A stretch of 36,794 nucleotides of DNA, from the NCBI GenBank assembly GCA_946186495.1, contig CAMHNQ010000030.1:1-36794 (forward strand), given 5' to 3'. The first letter of the stretch is position 1. Each line of letters opens with the position of its first letter. Positions 18,323 to 26,106 of the stretch are shown in pieces. Both the position numbers and the translations under genes were made by a program. The notes beneath the pieces are model-generated. The model did not search any database. It was not told the origin of the DNA and worked only from the letters and a program-made list of their open reading frames with translations. The stretch is from an uncultured Bacteroidales bacterium (lineage in GTDB: Bacteria; Bacteroidota; Bacteroidia; Bacteroidales; WCHB1-69).

Positions 18323-18725
18323 TTAATGGTTTAGGGTTTGGAGGGTGTCTTTTACTTCGTGGATGATTTGGAGGCATCGTTCGCGACTCATTTTGGTGTT
18401 CATGCCGACGGTAATCATGTCCTCATCCGATGGTAATCCTTTGAAATTAACGGATGTGGCGTGTTCTCCAAGTGACTGGTTGTTCGTCAGGTCGTATGCA
18501 GGAGACAGTTCCCAATGTCCGTCGCGGTAGATGAAACTGAAATTGCGGGCGTGGTCATCGTAGTTGCGGGCGTAATGGTTGAAAACCATCCTGCGGAATT
18601 GTTGCTCCACGGCTGCAGGCGATTGTGTGAGGTAGCCTGTGAGCTGCAAGAGCGTTGTTCATGGAAAGCGTACCCACGTTGCGTTCATGGTACATCACAC
18701 GCACATATTGCACATCCTTTATCAT
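18323..18725 (-). pseudogene. hipA toxin-kinase remnant with internal deletion and frameshift
   Basis: An ATG at 18725 overlaps the stop of the hipB-like gene (ATGA). Its frame encodes a HipA-type N-terminus (MIKDVQYVRVMYHERNVGTL, then SMNNA), then becomes nonsense. The C-terminal ~108 codons (from TTG at 18649) are in another frame, offset by one base. They encode the end of a HipA kinase: QLTGYLTQSPAAVEQQFRR, the catalytic-loop-like ARNYDDHARNFSF and the metal-binding-like SPAYDL. HipA proteins are normally ~300-440 aa. The ATP-binding middle is missing, so the toxin is almost certainly inactive. Confidence 0.8.
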
Positions 18726-19033
18726 AGGCCGCGTTTTCTGGTTTTGTTCTTGTTTATTTCCAGCAGTTCCTCTATCGTGTCGTATTTTGGCTCGGCAAGG
18801 AGTTGCATCATTTCTTCGGAGTAGCCGAGGGCCTTTGCCAATCGGACGTAGGATTCCAACGAAATGGCATGTTTCAGTTCAAACCTCTGGATAGTGGAGG
18901 CAGGGACACCGCTCATTGTCGCCAAGCTCTTGGTGGATATTTTTTTCTCCAAACGACGGGCACGGAGATTCTCTGCCAACCGTTGCATGGTCTGCGACAA
19001 AGGGTATGGGTCAAATACATATTCGTTATGCAT
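18722..19033 (-). CDS. HipB-like XRE-family antitoxin/transcriptional repressor
   Basis: The 103-aa protein has a helix-turn-helix of the XRE/Cro type at residues ~20-75 (LRARRLEKKISTKSLATMSG, then VPASTIQRFE). The C-terminal helical extension ends in KTRKRGL. Position identifies it as the antitoxin of a hipBA pair: its stop overlaps the start of the hipA remnant by four bases. The promoter element at 19100-19107 serves it. HipB neutralises HipA and represses the operon; since the toxin is broken, this is now a solitary antitoxin or regulator. Whether the annotated start or Met16 (MQRLAENLRARR) is used cannot be decided. Confidence 0.8.
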   Translation of the reverse strand: MHNEYVFDPYPLSQTMQRLAENLRARRLEKKISTKSLATMSGVPASTIQRFELKHAISLESYVRLAKALGYSEEMMQLLAEPKYDTIEELLEINKNKTRKRGL

Positions 19034-19099
19034 ATAATACTGTGTGTAAAAAGCTGTTTTGTAGTTTTACGTAGTTTATATTGTGCGTAAAATTTTCGG

Positions 19100-19107
19100 C
19101 AAAGATA
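19100..19107 (-). promoter_or_regulatory. -7 element (TATCTTTG) of the hipB-hipA unit
   Basis: Exact TAnnTTTG on the minus strand, 66 bp before the hipB-like start and just after the DUF1361 gene. An imperfect inverted repeat between element and start could be the HipB operator, but this is unproven. Confidence 0.6.
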
Positions 19108-19117
19108 CAAAAAAAAT

Positions 19118-20251
19118 CTATTCAGCATTCCTGATTTTTCTGCCTTGCTTGTCGATGTGGTAAAAGTGCTTTCCGTCCAAAGAGACAATGGCTTGACCAT
19201 CCCGGAAAACGGATGCCTGCTCGTACACCATCGGAATCACAATTTCGCCCAGCCTGTTGAGGTAACCGCTTTTCCCGTGAAGTTCAGCCAATGCCAGCCC
19301 TTCGTCAAAAGCCTCAATGTCATCGTATTTGGGTTCAATAATGTATTTCCCCTTTTTGTCTATGAGCCCCCACTTTCCGTTCTCTTTAACAGGAGCGTTC
19401 CCGTTGTGGAATGGATACGCGTCATCGTACACCGCTTTGATCACCAAATTTTTATCCTTGTCAATGTATCCATACCTTCTTTCTATTTCGACTATCCCAA
19501 GTCCTTCTTCATCCAGAAAAATCCTTTTCCCGTCGTAATCAACTTCATCGGCGTATGGGATATCCTCATCTTCGGAAACCTCAGGGCATGGCCTTTTCCT
19601 TATCAACCTGAAAGAAAAGTACAGCATGTTGAGAAACAGTCCCATCAGAAGGGTCACGCCCCAAGTCCTGGGATGTGACAGCGGATTGGCCAAACGGTCG
19701 CCTATGTCATACAATAGCTGAAAAGGCGAGGTAAGGATGTCCCAGCTGTTCCACCGCAGATACCTGCCGATATAAATGCCGAAACTGCCGATGAAAAGCA
19801 ACAGGGCAGAAATGCCGACAACATATTTTTCTTTGAGGCGGTTTCTGAGCAAGTCCTCTATATCCCAAAGACTTAGGAAACCGAACAGAAGTCCTGCCCA
19901 GGCAAAAGAGAGAATAAGGACCAAGTCGAACCATACGGGCATGGCTGAGGTGAGACGAAGGTGAAACAAGTCCGTCAGAATGTATGGCGCATTCGGGAAA
20001 AAGAGTAGCCACGAGCATAGCAAGACGACAAACATCCATTTGGAGCGGCGGAATTTGGGTTGTATGACCATCAAACTGGAGAAAGCCCAGGGTACGAACG
20101 CCAAAAACAGATTCCAGTTCAGGAAAAGGAAGACGTTAGTGTCCGTATAGACAAACCGAAAGATGGATATGGCGAAACAGAAAAGGGAAAGCACTCCCAT
20201 GAAGGCTGTCTCATAAAGGCGGTTGTGTTCTTGTAGTCTATTGAATATCAT
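19118..20251 (-). CDS. DUF1361 membrane protein fused to WG repeats
   Basis: The start was set at 20251 (377 aa), because a -7 element lies at 20273-20280; the open frame runs 47 codons further and would begin upstream of the promoter. Residues ~15-225 form a DUF1361 domain with about six to seven membrane segments, including the family-typical FPNAPYILTDLFHL and FDLVLILSFAWAGLLFGFLS. Residues ~255-377 contain WG repeats (RYGYIDKDKNLVI, KWGLIDKKGKYIIEPKYDDI, KSGYLNRLGEIVIPMVYEQ), beta-structured repeats of unknown ligand. The fusion of a membrane domain of unknown function to WG repeats is unusual. It is a single gene. Confidence 0.8.
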   Translation of the reverse strand: MIFNRLQEHNRLYETAFMGVLSLFCFAISIFRFVYTDTNVFLFLNWNLFLAFVPWAFSSLMVIQPKFRRSKWMFVVLLCSWLLFFPNAPYILTDLFHLRLTSAMPVWFDLVLILSFAWAGLLFGFLSLWDIEDLLRNRLKEKYVVGISALLLFIGSFGIYIGRYLRWNSWDILTSPFQLLYDIGDRLANPLSHPRTWGVTLLMGLFLNMLYFSFRLIRKRPCPEVSEDEDIPYADEVDYDGKRIFLDEEGLGIVEIERRYGYIDKDKNLVIKAVYDDAYPFHNGNAPVKENGKWGLIDKKGKYIIEPKYDDIEAFDEGLALAELHGKSGYLNRLGEIVIPMVYEQASVFRDGQAIVSLDGKHFYHIDKQGRKIRNAE

Positions 20252-20272
20252 ATACAAAATGGTTTTACGCAG

Positions 20273-20280
20273 CAAAGGTA
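20273..20280 (-). promoter_or_regulatory. -7 element (TACCTTTG) of the DUF1361-WG gene
   Basis: Exact TAnnTTTG on the minus strand, 21 bp before the chosen start; this decides the start position. Confidence 0.65.
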
Positions 20281-20486
20281 CAATTTTTGCGGTTGCCAGC
20301 ACATATCCTGGATTTGTGGGTGAAAAAAGGCGACTTCTCGTATGAAGAAATCGACGGGATTTGCCGATTTTCACCGATTTCCTGCAAAACAAATATTTAT
20401 TATTAACAATTAACTATTAAATTATTTTCATTCAAATCATGTAATATTCTGATTTATAGTATAAAAACAAAAATTTTCAAAACTAC

Positions 20487-20517
20487 TTGACAAATGGATT
20501 TCTGTGTTGTATATTTG
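20487..20517 (+). promoter_or_regulatory. promoter of the Rpn nuclease gene (TTG / TATATTTG)
   Basis: TTGAC at 20487 and TATATTTG at 20510-20517 have the expected ~20-bp spacing. A leader of ~125 nt follows before the ATG at 20650. It may fold, but no known RNA motif was recognised. Confidence 0.65.
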
Positions 20518-20649
20518 CCCTCGGAAATACGGTTGGAAGAGGGATATGTTGTGCCGTTGTTGTAAAGACGTGCCATGACAGGTCTCCAAGGATGACCGTC
20601 TGACCGGAACGAACAATAATAATAACTAAATAACTAAGCGAAAAAAACT

Positions 20650-21627
20650 ATGAGCAAAAAGAACAATTTTCAAAAAGGGAAAAACACTGCCGAAATCGAT
20701 CATCCGTTTTACATCAGCCCATTGACCGATTTCGGGGTCAAAAAACTCTTCTGCAGTGACAGGAGAGGTGCGGAGCGGCTGTTGGCACTGCTCAGAACTT
20801 ATCTGCCCGACAAGATGGATGGTGTGACGAACATCACCTTTCTGCCAACAGAACTGCTTGGTGAGACCGAGAAGAACAAACGCGTTACCTTCGATATTTA
20901 TGGAGTCACGAACGACAAAAAATATGTCATTGTGGAGATGCAACGGGGTCAACAGACTTTCTTCGCCAACAGAGTCATCACCTACAACTGCAGGGTAATC
21001 AGCAACAATGTAGAACGGGGTGACATGGAATACAATATACCGACCGTAATCTCCTTTATTATAATGGATTACAGTCCGTCTTGGTTTGCGGAGAGCAGTG
21101 ATTATTTCCATATTGTGCAGTTCAAAGACGAGAAAAACAATATTTTTTCCCAAAAAACATTCTTTTGTTTTTTGGATTTGAGTAAATTTGCCGCGCCAAA
21201 GATTGGTCAGCTCAAAGAAATGGAATTCCCTGACGACAAGTACAAATGGGCCTTTGTCATGAAGAATATGGGGCGGATGGAGGAGCAGGATTTGTCGCAG
21301 GAGGACGAAGTCTTTCAAGGGCTGTTCAAGGACGGCAGATATTCAAAACTTACCGTTATGGAAAAGGAGGAATACAAAAAGAGTGTATTGGAATATGCTG
21401 ATGTGCAAGATGCTATCCGATGTGCGCAGGAGATTTCATTGAAGGAGGGAATCGAACAAGGAATTGAACAGGGAATCGAACAAGGAATCGAACAGGGAAT
21501 CGAACAAGGGCGTGCAGAAAGAGACCGGCAGATTGTTCTCAGCTTGTTGGACAACGGATTCGACGTTGCGACCATTGAGAAGGTAACCGGGCTATCGGAG
21601 GCGGAAATCCGTGCGATGAGAGAGTGA
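20650..21627 (+). CDS. Rpn family recombination-promoting nuclease/putative transposase
   Basis: The 325-aa protein begins with the family signature (DHPFYISPLTDFGVKKLF, residues 17-34). The PD-(D/E)XK core is visible as Asp82 (TFDIYG) and Glu96-x-Gln98 (VIVEMQ), the catalytic layout of Rpn (PDDEXK_2) nucleases. These are Ca/Mg-dependent DNA endonucleases that promote RecA-independent recombination in E. coli. Residues ~267-286 are five GIEQ repeats from a 12-bp minisatellite, then a helical tail. The same tail ends the fragment at the left window edge. It has its own promoter. Many copies per genome are typical in Bacteroidetes. Confidence 0.9.
   Translation: MSKKNNFQKGKNTAEIDHPFYISPLTDFGVKKLFCSDRRGAERLLALLRTYLPDKMDGVTNITFLPTELLGETEKNKRVTFDIYGVTNDKKYVIVEMQRGQQTFFANRVITYNCRVISNNVERGDMEYNIPTVISFIIMDYSPSWFAESSDYFHIVQFKDEKNNIFSQKTFFCFLDLSKFAAPKIGQLKEMEFPDDKYKWAFVMKNMGRMEEQDLSQEDEVFQGLFKDGRYSKLTVMEKEEYKKSVLEYADVQDAIRCAQEISLKEGIEQGIEQGIEQGIEQGIEQGRAERDRQIVLSLLDNGFDVATIEKVTGLSEAEIRAMRE
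21448..21507 (+). repeat. 12-bp minisatellite in the Rpn gene (5 units)
   Basis: Five tandem units of the form GGAATCGAACAA/G keep the frame and encode GIEQ five times. Unit 2 has one T for C change. Near identity of the units suggests recent slippage or expansion. Confidence 0.9.
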
Positions 21628-21904
21628 GGGGAAGATGTGGACTGCTCTTGCGTGCGCGAGGGCTCCTTTCATCGTCCTTTCATCGTTTCATCGACACCTC
21701 TGTGAACTCGCGTTTGTTGCCGCGCATCGGGTTCGAAGACTCGCCCGTCCGGTTGTGGTTAGCCAGAAAGTCGTTCTATTTGCGGAGGTGCAGGATTCCG
21801 ATTGCGTTAGCCTTTATAAAGGAAATTTTAAACGCGCACAATTATAAAACACGGATATACGTTGACGGCCCGATTAGGTCCTAGTGTATGCCCTCCGATG
21901 GAGG

Positions 21905-22885
21905 TTATTTCCTCATCGTAAATGTACCGTCCCCCTCCGCGACGATGAACCACGCCTCTATTTCGGGATGCTGTTTCACGATTTGCGCGGACCTTTCGTG
22001 GCCGAGTACCATGAAGGCGGTGGCGTAGGCGTCGGCGGTGGCGCAGTCAGGGGCGAAAACGGTGACACTCAGCAGGTTGGTGCGTTCTGGCCGGCCGGTG
22101 CGCGGGTCGAGGATGTGGGTGTAGCGCACGCCGTCCTCCTCGAAGTAGTTGCGGTAGTTGCCGCTCGTGGCCACGGCGCGGTGGTCGGGCAGGGGAAGGC
22201 TCTCGAAACTCTCCCGCGCGCCGTCGGCCGTTTGGGTCGGGACTTGGATGCCCACCTTCCACGGTTTCCCGCTTTTGCTACCACGGGCCGCCACCTCGCC
22301 GCCGATCTCGACCAAGCAGTCCGGGTAGCCGTGCTCCACTAACCAGTCGGCGACCCGATCAACGGCGTATCCTTTCGCCACGGCGTTGAAGTTCAGCTGC
22401 ACGCGTGGGTCTTTCCGGACGATGCTGTCGCCTTGCAAGTCAACAAGTTGGAAACTAACGAACGCGCGAACCGCCGCAAGGGTGTCGTCGCCCACGGTGT
22501 GCCGCACGCCGTCTTTGCCGAAGCCCCACAGCTGCACCAACGGCTGCACGGTGCAGTCGAAGGCGCCGTCGGTGGCCGCACTCACGGTCTTGGACAGCCG
22601 CAGCACGTGCAGGAAGTCGTCGTTCGGCTCGACCTCTTCCCCCTTGTTCCAGCGGTAAATCAGCGAGGTGGTGTCGAAGATGGAGAACGTGTGCGATAGC
22701 TCTGCCAGTAGCGAGTCGATTTGCGCGTGCGGGAGCGGCCGCTTGTCGCCCGTGCCGGTGGCGCAGGTGACGGAGTAGGTGGTGCCGAACGCCTGTCCCT
22801 CGATGTGTTTGCGGCTTTTTTCGCCGAAATGGCACGAGGTCATGAGGGCGAGCAGGAGGATGACGGTTATGAGACGATGTTTCAT
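21905..22885 (-). CDS. apbE: FAD:protein FMN transferase (ApbE family) lipoprotein
   Basis: The start at 22885 gives 326 aa with a lipoprotein signal peptide (VILLLALMTSC, Cys18); a -7 element lies just upstream. ApbE attaches FMN covalently to Thr/Ser of target proteins outside the cytoplasmic membrane, chiefly the RnfG/RnfD or NqrC/NqrB subunits. Family blocks are present: GQAFGTTYSV near the N-terminus, NFNAVAKGYAVD, VEIGGEVAARG, the THILDPRTGRP block and the metal-binding CATADAYATAFMVLG. Rnf genes (rnfB, rnfC) occur ~12 kb away, giving a plausible substrate system, though no target subunit is in the window. It appears monocistronic. Confidence 0.93.
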   Translation of the reverse strand: MKHRLITVILLLALMTSCHFGEKSRKHIEGQAFGTTYSVTCATGTGDKRPLPHAQIDSLLAELSHTFSIFDTTSLIYRWNKGEEVEPNDDFLHVLRLSKTVSAATDGAFDCTVQPLVQLWGFGKDGVRHTVGDDTLAAVRAFVSFQLVDLQGDSIVRKDPRVQLNFNAVAKGYAVDRVADWLVEHGYPDCLVEIGGEVAARGSKSGKPWKVGIQVPTQTADGARESFESLPLPDHRAVATSGNYRNYFEEDGVRYTHILDPRTGRPERTNLLSVTVFAPDCATADAYATAFMVLGHERSAQIVKQHPEIEAWFIVAEGDGTFTMRK

Positions 22886-22906
22886 ATACGGGATGGTTTG
22901 CGGGCG

Positions 22907-22914
22907 CAAAGGTA
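22907..22914 (-). promoter_or_regulatory. -7 element (TACCTTTG) of apbE
   Basis: Exact TAnnTTTG on the minus strand, 21 bp before the start at 22885. Confidence 0.65.
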
Positions 22915-23307
22915 CACTTTTTTTCGTGGGCAGGTGGTGGATGTCCGTAATTTGTTACGGCGACCCCACCAAAATATTCTCGGGACTTAGCCTAATGACA
23001 AAGACTGTGGCTGTATGCTGTTGGCTGCAGGCTTCCCCGATTTGGGATTTGCGAGTTTTCTTCTCGTCCATAATGCTTGGTATGTCGTTATGGATAATAA
23101 TTGTAAAAATGCTGACAATCAGTAAGATCTGTTTTGCTATATTTTTCCTTCCGAAAAGAGTCTCCCAGATGGCACTTGTCGCGCATTCCTCTGCAGAACA
23201 GGGGAAGTGGCTGTCAATTACTGTCTTTATTTACTGGTCGTGGAGAATTTCAGTGCAGTTGCGTTGCATGTTTTTTCTTCGTTCACAAATATTCCCGAAA
23301 TTTTTTG
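22915..23307. other. intergenic stretch between apbE and the methylmalonyl-CoA mutase gene
   Basis: About 390 bp without a recognised gene. A plus-strand ORF (22779-23327) crosses it but is an overlap of apbE and has no protein-like pattern. No small-subunit mutase gene, B12-box or other known RNA motif was seen. The composition (runs of T, CTT) resembles decayed coding DNA. Confidence 0.4.
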
Positions 23308-23315
23308 TACTTTTG
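23308..23315 (+). promoter_or_regulatory. -7 element (TACTTTTG) of the methylmalonyl-CoA mutase gene
   Basis: Exact TAnnTTTG followed by CGG, 34 bp before the ATG at 23350. It rules out the longer ORF starting at 23134. Confidence 0.7.
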
Positions 23316-23349
23316 CGGCCTCATTAATATTAAAAGAAAAAGAGTTTAT

Positions 23350-25497
23350 ATGCGCCCTGATTTCAGCAATATCGACTTCAAAAAACTCCCGCAGAATCCG
23401 ACGGATTTCCGTCAGTGGGAGAAAGACAACAACATTATAGCCAACTGGATGACCTCTGAGCAGATCCCTGTCAAGCAGGTGTATGGCGCGGACGACCTCC
23501 TCGGCATGGAGCACCTGAACTACGCGTCGGGCATCCCGCCGTATCTGCGCGGACCCTACTCGATGATGTACGTGTTCCGTCCTTGGACCATCCGCCAGTA
23601 CGCTGGCTTCTCCACCGCCGAGGAGTCCAACGCCTTCTACCGCCGCAACCTCGCCGCCGGTCAGAAGGGCCTGTCCGTGGCCTTCGACCTCGCCACGCAC
23701 CGTGGCTACGACTCCGACCACCCGCGCGTGGTCGGCGATGTGGGCAAGGCCGGTGTCGCCATCGACTCCATCCTCGACATGAAGATCCTCTTCGACCAGA
23801 TCCCGCTCGACAAGATGTCCGTCTCCATGACGATGAACGGTGCGGTGCTGCCGATCCTGGCGTTCTACATCATCGCCGCCGAGGAGCAGGGTGCCACACT
23901 CGACCAGCTGTCGGGTACCATCCAGAACGACATCCTCAAGGAGTTCATGGTGCGCAATACCTATATTTACCCGCCCGCCCACTCCATGAAGATCATCGCC
24001 GACATCTTCGAGTTCACGGCCAAGAACATGCCGAAGTTCAACTCCATCTCCATCTCCGGCTACCACATGCAGGAAGCCGGTGCCACCGACGATATCGAGC
24101 TGGCCTACACGCTGGCCGACGGTCTGGAGTACCTCCGTGCCGGTGTCAATGCGGGCATGAGCGTCGATGAGTTCGCGCCGCGCCTCTCCTTCTTCTGGGC
24201 TATCGGCATGAACCATTTTATGGAAATCGCAAAGATGCGCGCCGCCCGTATGCTGTGGGCCAAGATCGTGAAGCAGTTCAACCCGCAGAACCCGAAGTCC
24301 ATGGCGTTGCGCACGCACTGCCAGACTTCCGGATGGTCGCTCACCGAGCAGGATCCGTTCAACAACGTTTGCCGCACCTGCGTCGAGGCCATGGGCGCCG
24401 CTCTCGGCCACACGCAGTCGCTGCATACCAACGCGCTGGACGAGGCCATCGCGCTGCCGACCGACTTCTCGGCCCGTATTGCCCGTAACACGCAGATTTA
24501 CATTCAGGAAGAGACGCAAGTGTGCCGCTCCATCGATCCGTGGGCCGGCTCCTACTATATCGAAAGCCTCACGCACCAGATCGCGCACCGCGCCTGGGAA
24601 CACATCCAGGAGATCGAGTCGCTCGGCGGCATGGCCAAGGCCATCGAGACCGGCATCCCGAAGATGCGCATCGAGGAGGCTTCCGCCCGCAAGCAGGCCC
24701 GCATCGACTCCGGCAAGGAGTCCATCATCGGCGTCAGCAAGTATAAACTTGACAAGGAGTCCCCGATCGAGACCTTGGAAGTCGATAACACGACGGTCCG
24801 CGAGGCGCAGATCAAGCGTCTGGCCGAGCTTCGTGCCAACCGCAACGAGGAGGATGTGCAGGCCGCCTTGGACGCGCTCACCGAGTGCGCCAAGACCGGC
24901 AACGGCAACCTGCTCGACCTCTCCATCAAGGCCGCGCGGGTGCGTGCCTCGCTGGGTGAGATCTCCATGGCGTTGGAGAAAGTGTATGGTCGTTATAAAG
25001 CAAAAATCAACTTGATTTCAGGCGTGTACAGTAAAGAACAACAAGACAACGCCGCCTTCAAGCGGGCTTGCGAGCGTTGCAACGAATTTGCCAAGAAAGA
25101 AGGCCGCCGCCCGCGTATCATGATTGCCAAGATGGGACAGGACGGTCACGACCGCGGCGCGAAAGTGGTCGCCACCGGCTATGCCGACATCGGTTTCGAC
25201 GTCGATATGGGCCCGCTGTTCCAGACTCCCGAAGAGGCCGCCAAGCAGGCTGTCGAGAACGACGTGCACTTCTTGGGTGTCTCCTCCTTGGCCGCCGGAC
25301 ACAAGACCCTGGTTCCGCAAGTCATCGAGGAGCTGAAGAAGCTCGGCCGCGAGGACATCATCATCATCGTGGGCGGTGTGATCCCGCCGCAGGACTACCA
25401 ATTCCTGTACGACTGCGGTGTCGCCGCCATCTTCGGTCCCGGCACGCGCATCGCGGATTCCGCCAATGCGATGCTGGACATCATCATGAATGAGTAA
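23350..25497 (+). CDS. mutB: methylmalonyl-CoA mutase, large (catalytic) subunit
   Basis: The 715-aa protein has the full mutase architecture: an N-terminal (beta/alpha)8 substrate barrel ([51 protein letters not shown]) and a C-terminal B12-binding domain with DGHDRG at residues 598-603, His600 being the cobalt ligand. It interconverts succinyl-CoA and (R)-methylmalonyl-CoA in the succinate-propionate pathway in the cytoplasm. Start at 23350 follows from the promoter at 23308-23315. In Bacteroides the small subunit mutA precedes mutB; here there is none beside it. The enzyme may pair with a distant mutA or act as a homodimer. Confidence 0.95.
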   Translation: MRPDFSNIDFKKLPQNPTDFRQWEKDNNIIANWMTSEQIPVKQVYGADDLLGMEHLNYASGIPPYLRGPYSMMYVFRPWTIRQYAGFSTAEESNAFYRRNLAAGQKGLSVAFDLATHRGYDSDHPRVVGDVGKAGVAIDSILDMKILFDQIPLDKMSVSMTMNGAVLPILAFYIIAAEEQGATLDQLSGTIQNDILKEFMVRNTYIYPPAHSMKIIADIFEFTAKNMPKFNSISISGYHMQEAGATDDIELAYTLADGLEYLRAGVNAGMSVDEFAPRLSFFWAIGMNHFMEIAKMRAARMLWAKIVKQFNPQNPKSMALRTHCQTSGWSLTEQDPFNNVCRTCVEAMGAALGHTQSLHTNALDEAIALPTDFSARIARNTQIYIQEETQVCRSIDPWAGSYYIESLTHQIAHRAWEHIQEIESLGGMAKAIETGIPKMRIEEASARKQARIDSGKESIIGVSKYKLDKESPIETLEVDNTTVREAQIKRLAELRANRNEEDVQAALDALTECAKTGNGNLLDLSIKAARVRASLGEISMALEKVYGRYKAKINLISGVYSKEQQDNAAFKRACERCNEFAKKEGRRPRIMIAKMGQDGHDRGAKVVATGYADIGFDVDMGPLFQTPEEAAKQAVENDVHFLGVSSLAAGHKTLVPQVIEELKKLGREDIIIIVGGVIPPQDYQFLYDCGVAAIFGPGTRIADSANAMLDIIMNE

Positions 25498-25519
25498 TTA
25501 GGAATTAGAAATTAGGAAT

Positions 25520-25552
25520 GGGAGTGGGGATTTGGACCTGCTCCCTTTTTTT
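25520..25552 (+). terminator. candidate terminator after mutB
   Basis: GGGAG and CTCCC flank a 16-nt loop and are followed by a T7 run. The stem is short but the position, 22 bp past the stop, is right. Confidence 0.5.
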
Positions 25553-25593
25553 GTTTCAGGTTTCAAGTTATAGGTGGGATTGCGGATGAACTT

Positions 25594-25831
25594 ATGAGCT
25601 TTGAAGAATATTTTGGGATATTAAAAACCATGATAAACGATTATTACGACAACAAACAAAGTGTTGATTAGAAAGTCTGCATTAGCAGACCTGAATAATT
25701 TATTGGATTATTTTAAGACCGTGATCCCTTTGGAAGGCGCGACCCGCTATGTTGACGTGATGATTGCTGAAGTCCGGTCCTTGTTTATATTGGCGAGACT
25801 CTGTCAATCGAGTAATTCTGCCGTTTTTTGA
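25594..25831 (+). pseudogene. possible decayed gene in two overlapping frames
   Basis: An ATG at 25594 opens 25 protein-like codons (MSFEEYFGILKTMINDYYDN, then KQSVD) ending in TAG. A second frame, with GTG/TTG starts at 25661/25664 overlapping that stop, continues 56 codons (including RKSALADLNNLLDYFK and RYVDVMIAEVRSLFILARL) to 25831. Both halves have normal-looking amphipathic composition, suggesting one gene broken by a frameshift; a third frame continues protein-like sequence to ~25915. Alternatively these are two tiny overlapping genes. No family was recognised. Confidence 0.3.
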
Positions 25832-25940
25832 TTTGATGTCTGAATTTTGGCTCTACTATGGCAGACGTGGATTTCGGGAGAGGGTTGGAATCCTATGGCG
25901 CAGGGACGAAAAAACCGTTGAAATAATTTGTGTTTTCGCT

Positions 25941-25969
25941 TTTGTGTGAATGAAAAAAATGTACTTTTG
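25941..25969 (+). promoter_or_regulatory. promoter of kbl (TTTG / TACTTTTG)
   Basis: TTTG at 25941-25944 and TACTTTTG at 25962-25969 are 17 bp apart, close to the standard Bacteroidetes spacing. The kbl start is ~138 bp downstream, leaving an unusually long leader. Confidence 0.7.
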
Positions 25970-25992
25970 CGCCGATTTTTGGAACATCTAAT

Positions 25993-26043
25993 ATGGCTCG
26001 TACCCCTCAGGATCACCCTCTTTATCCCAGTCAGGGATGCTAA
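25993..26043 (+). other. kbl leader: 16-codon ORF with internal hairpin
   Basis: Within the ~130-nt leader of kbl, an ATG opens a 16-residue ORF (MARTPQDHPLYPSQGC) ending in TAA. Its 3' part contains a hairpin (ATCCC at 26024-26028, GGGAT at 26034-26038). It could be a leader peptide, part of an RNA element, or chance. No known riboswitch class was recognised, and the ORF is not enriched in threonine or glycine codons. Confidence 0.3.
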
Positions 26044-26106
26044 AAGGTAAGCTTCCCCAATTCAAGGATTACAAACAAACAGTCAAACAAATAAATAAAT
26101 AGACAA

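Noticed and set aside
21448-21507. CRISPR-like array
   Set aside because: The units are contiguous 12-bp repeats without spacers and lie inside a reading frame.
21700-21780. tRNA-like GGGTTCGAA segment
   Set aside because: The flanking bases do not form a T-stem and no acceptor or anticodon arm could be built.
22779-23327. 182-aa plus-strand ORF spanning the apbE start and the mutB promoter
   Set aside because: It overlaps two well-supported promoters and the apbE 5' end; no protein-like pattern.
22915-23349. Cobalamin riboswitch upstream of the B12-dependent mutase
   Set aside because: No B12-box-like sequence was found, and the -7 element leaves a leader of only about 25-30 nt.
25970-26106. 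Known riboswitch in the kbl leader (glycine, SAM or preQ1 type)
   Set aside because: The hairpin and sequence do not match any class I can recall; kept only as an unexplained leader.
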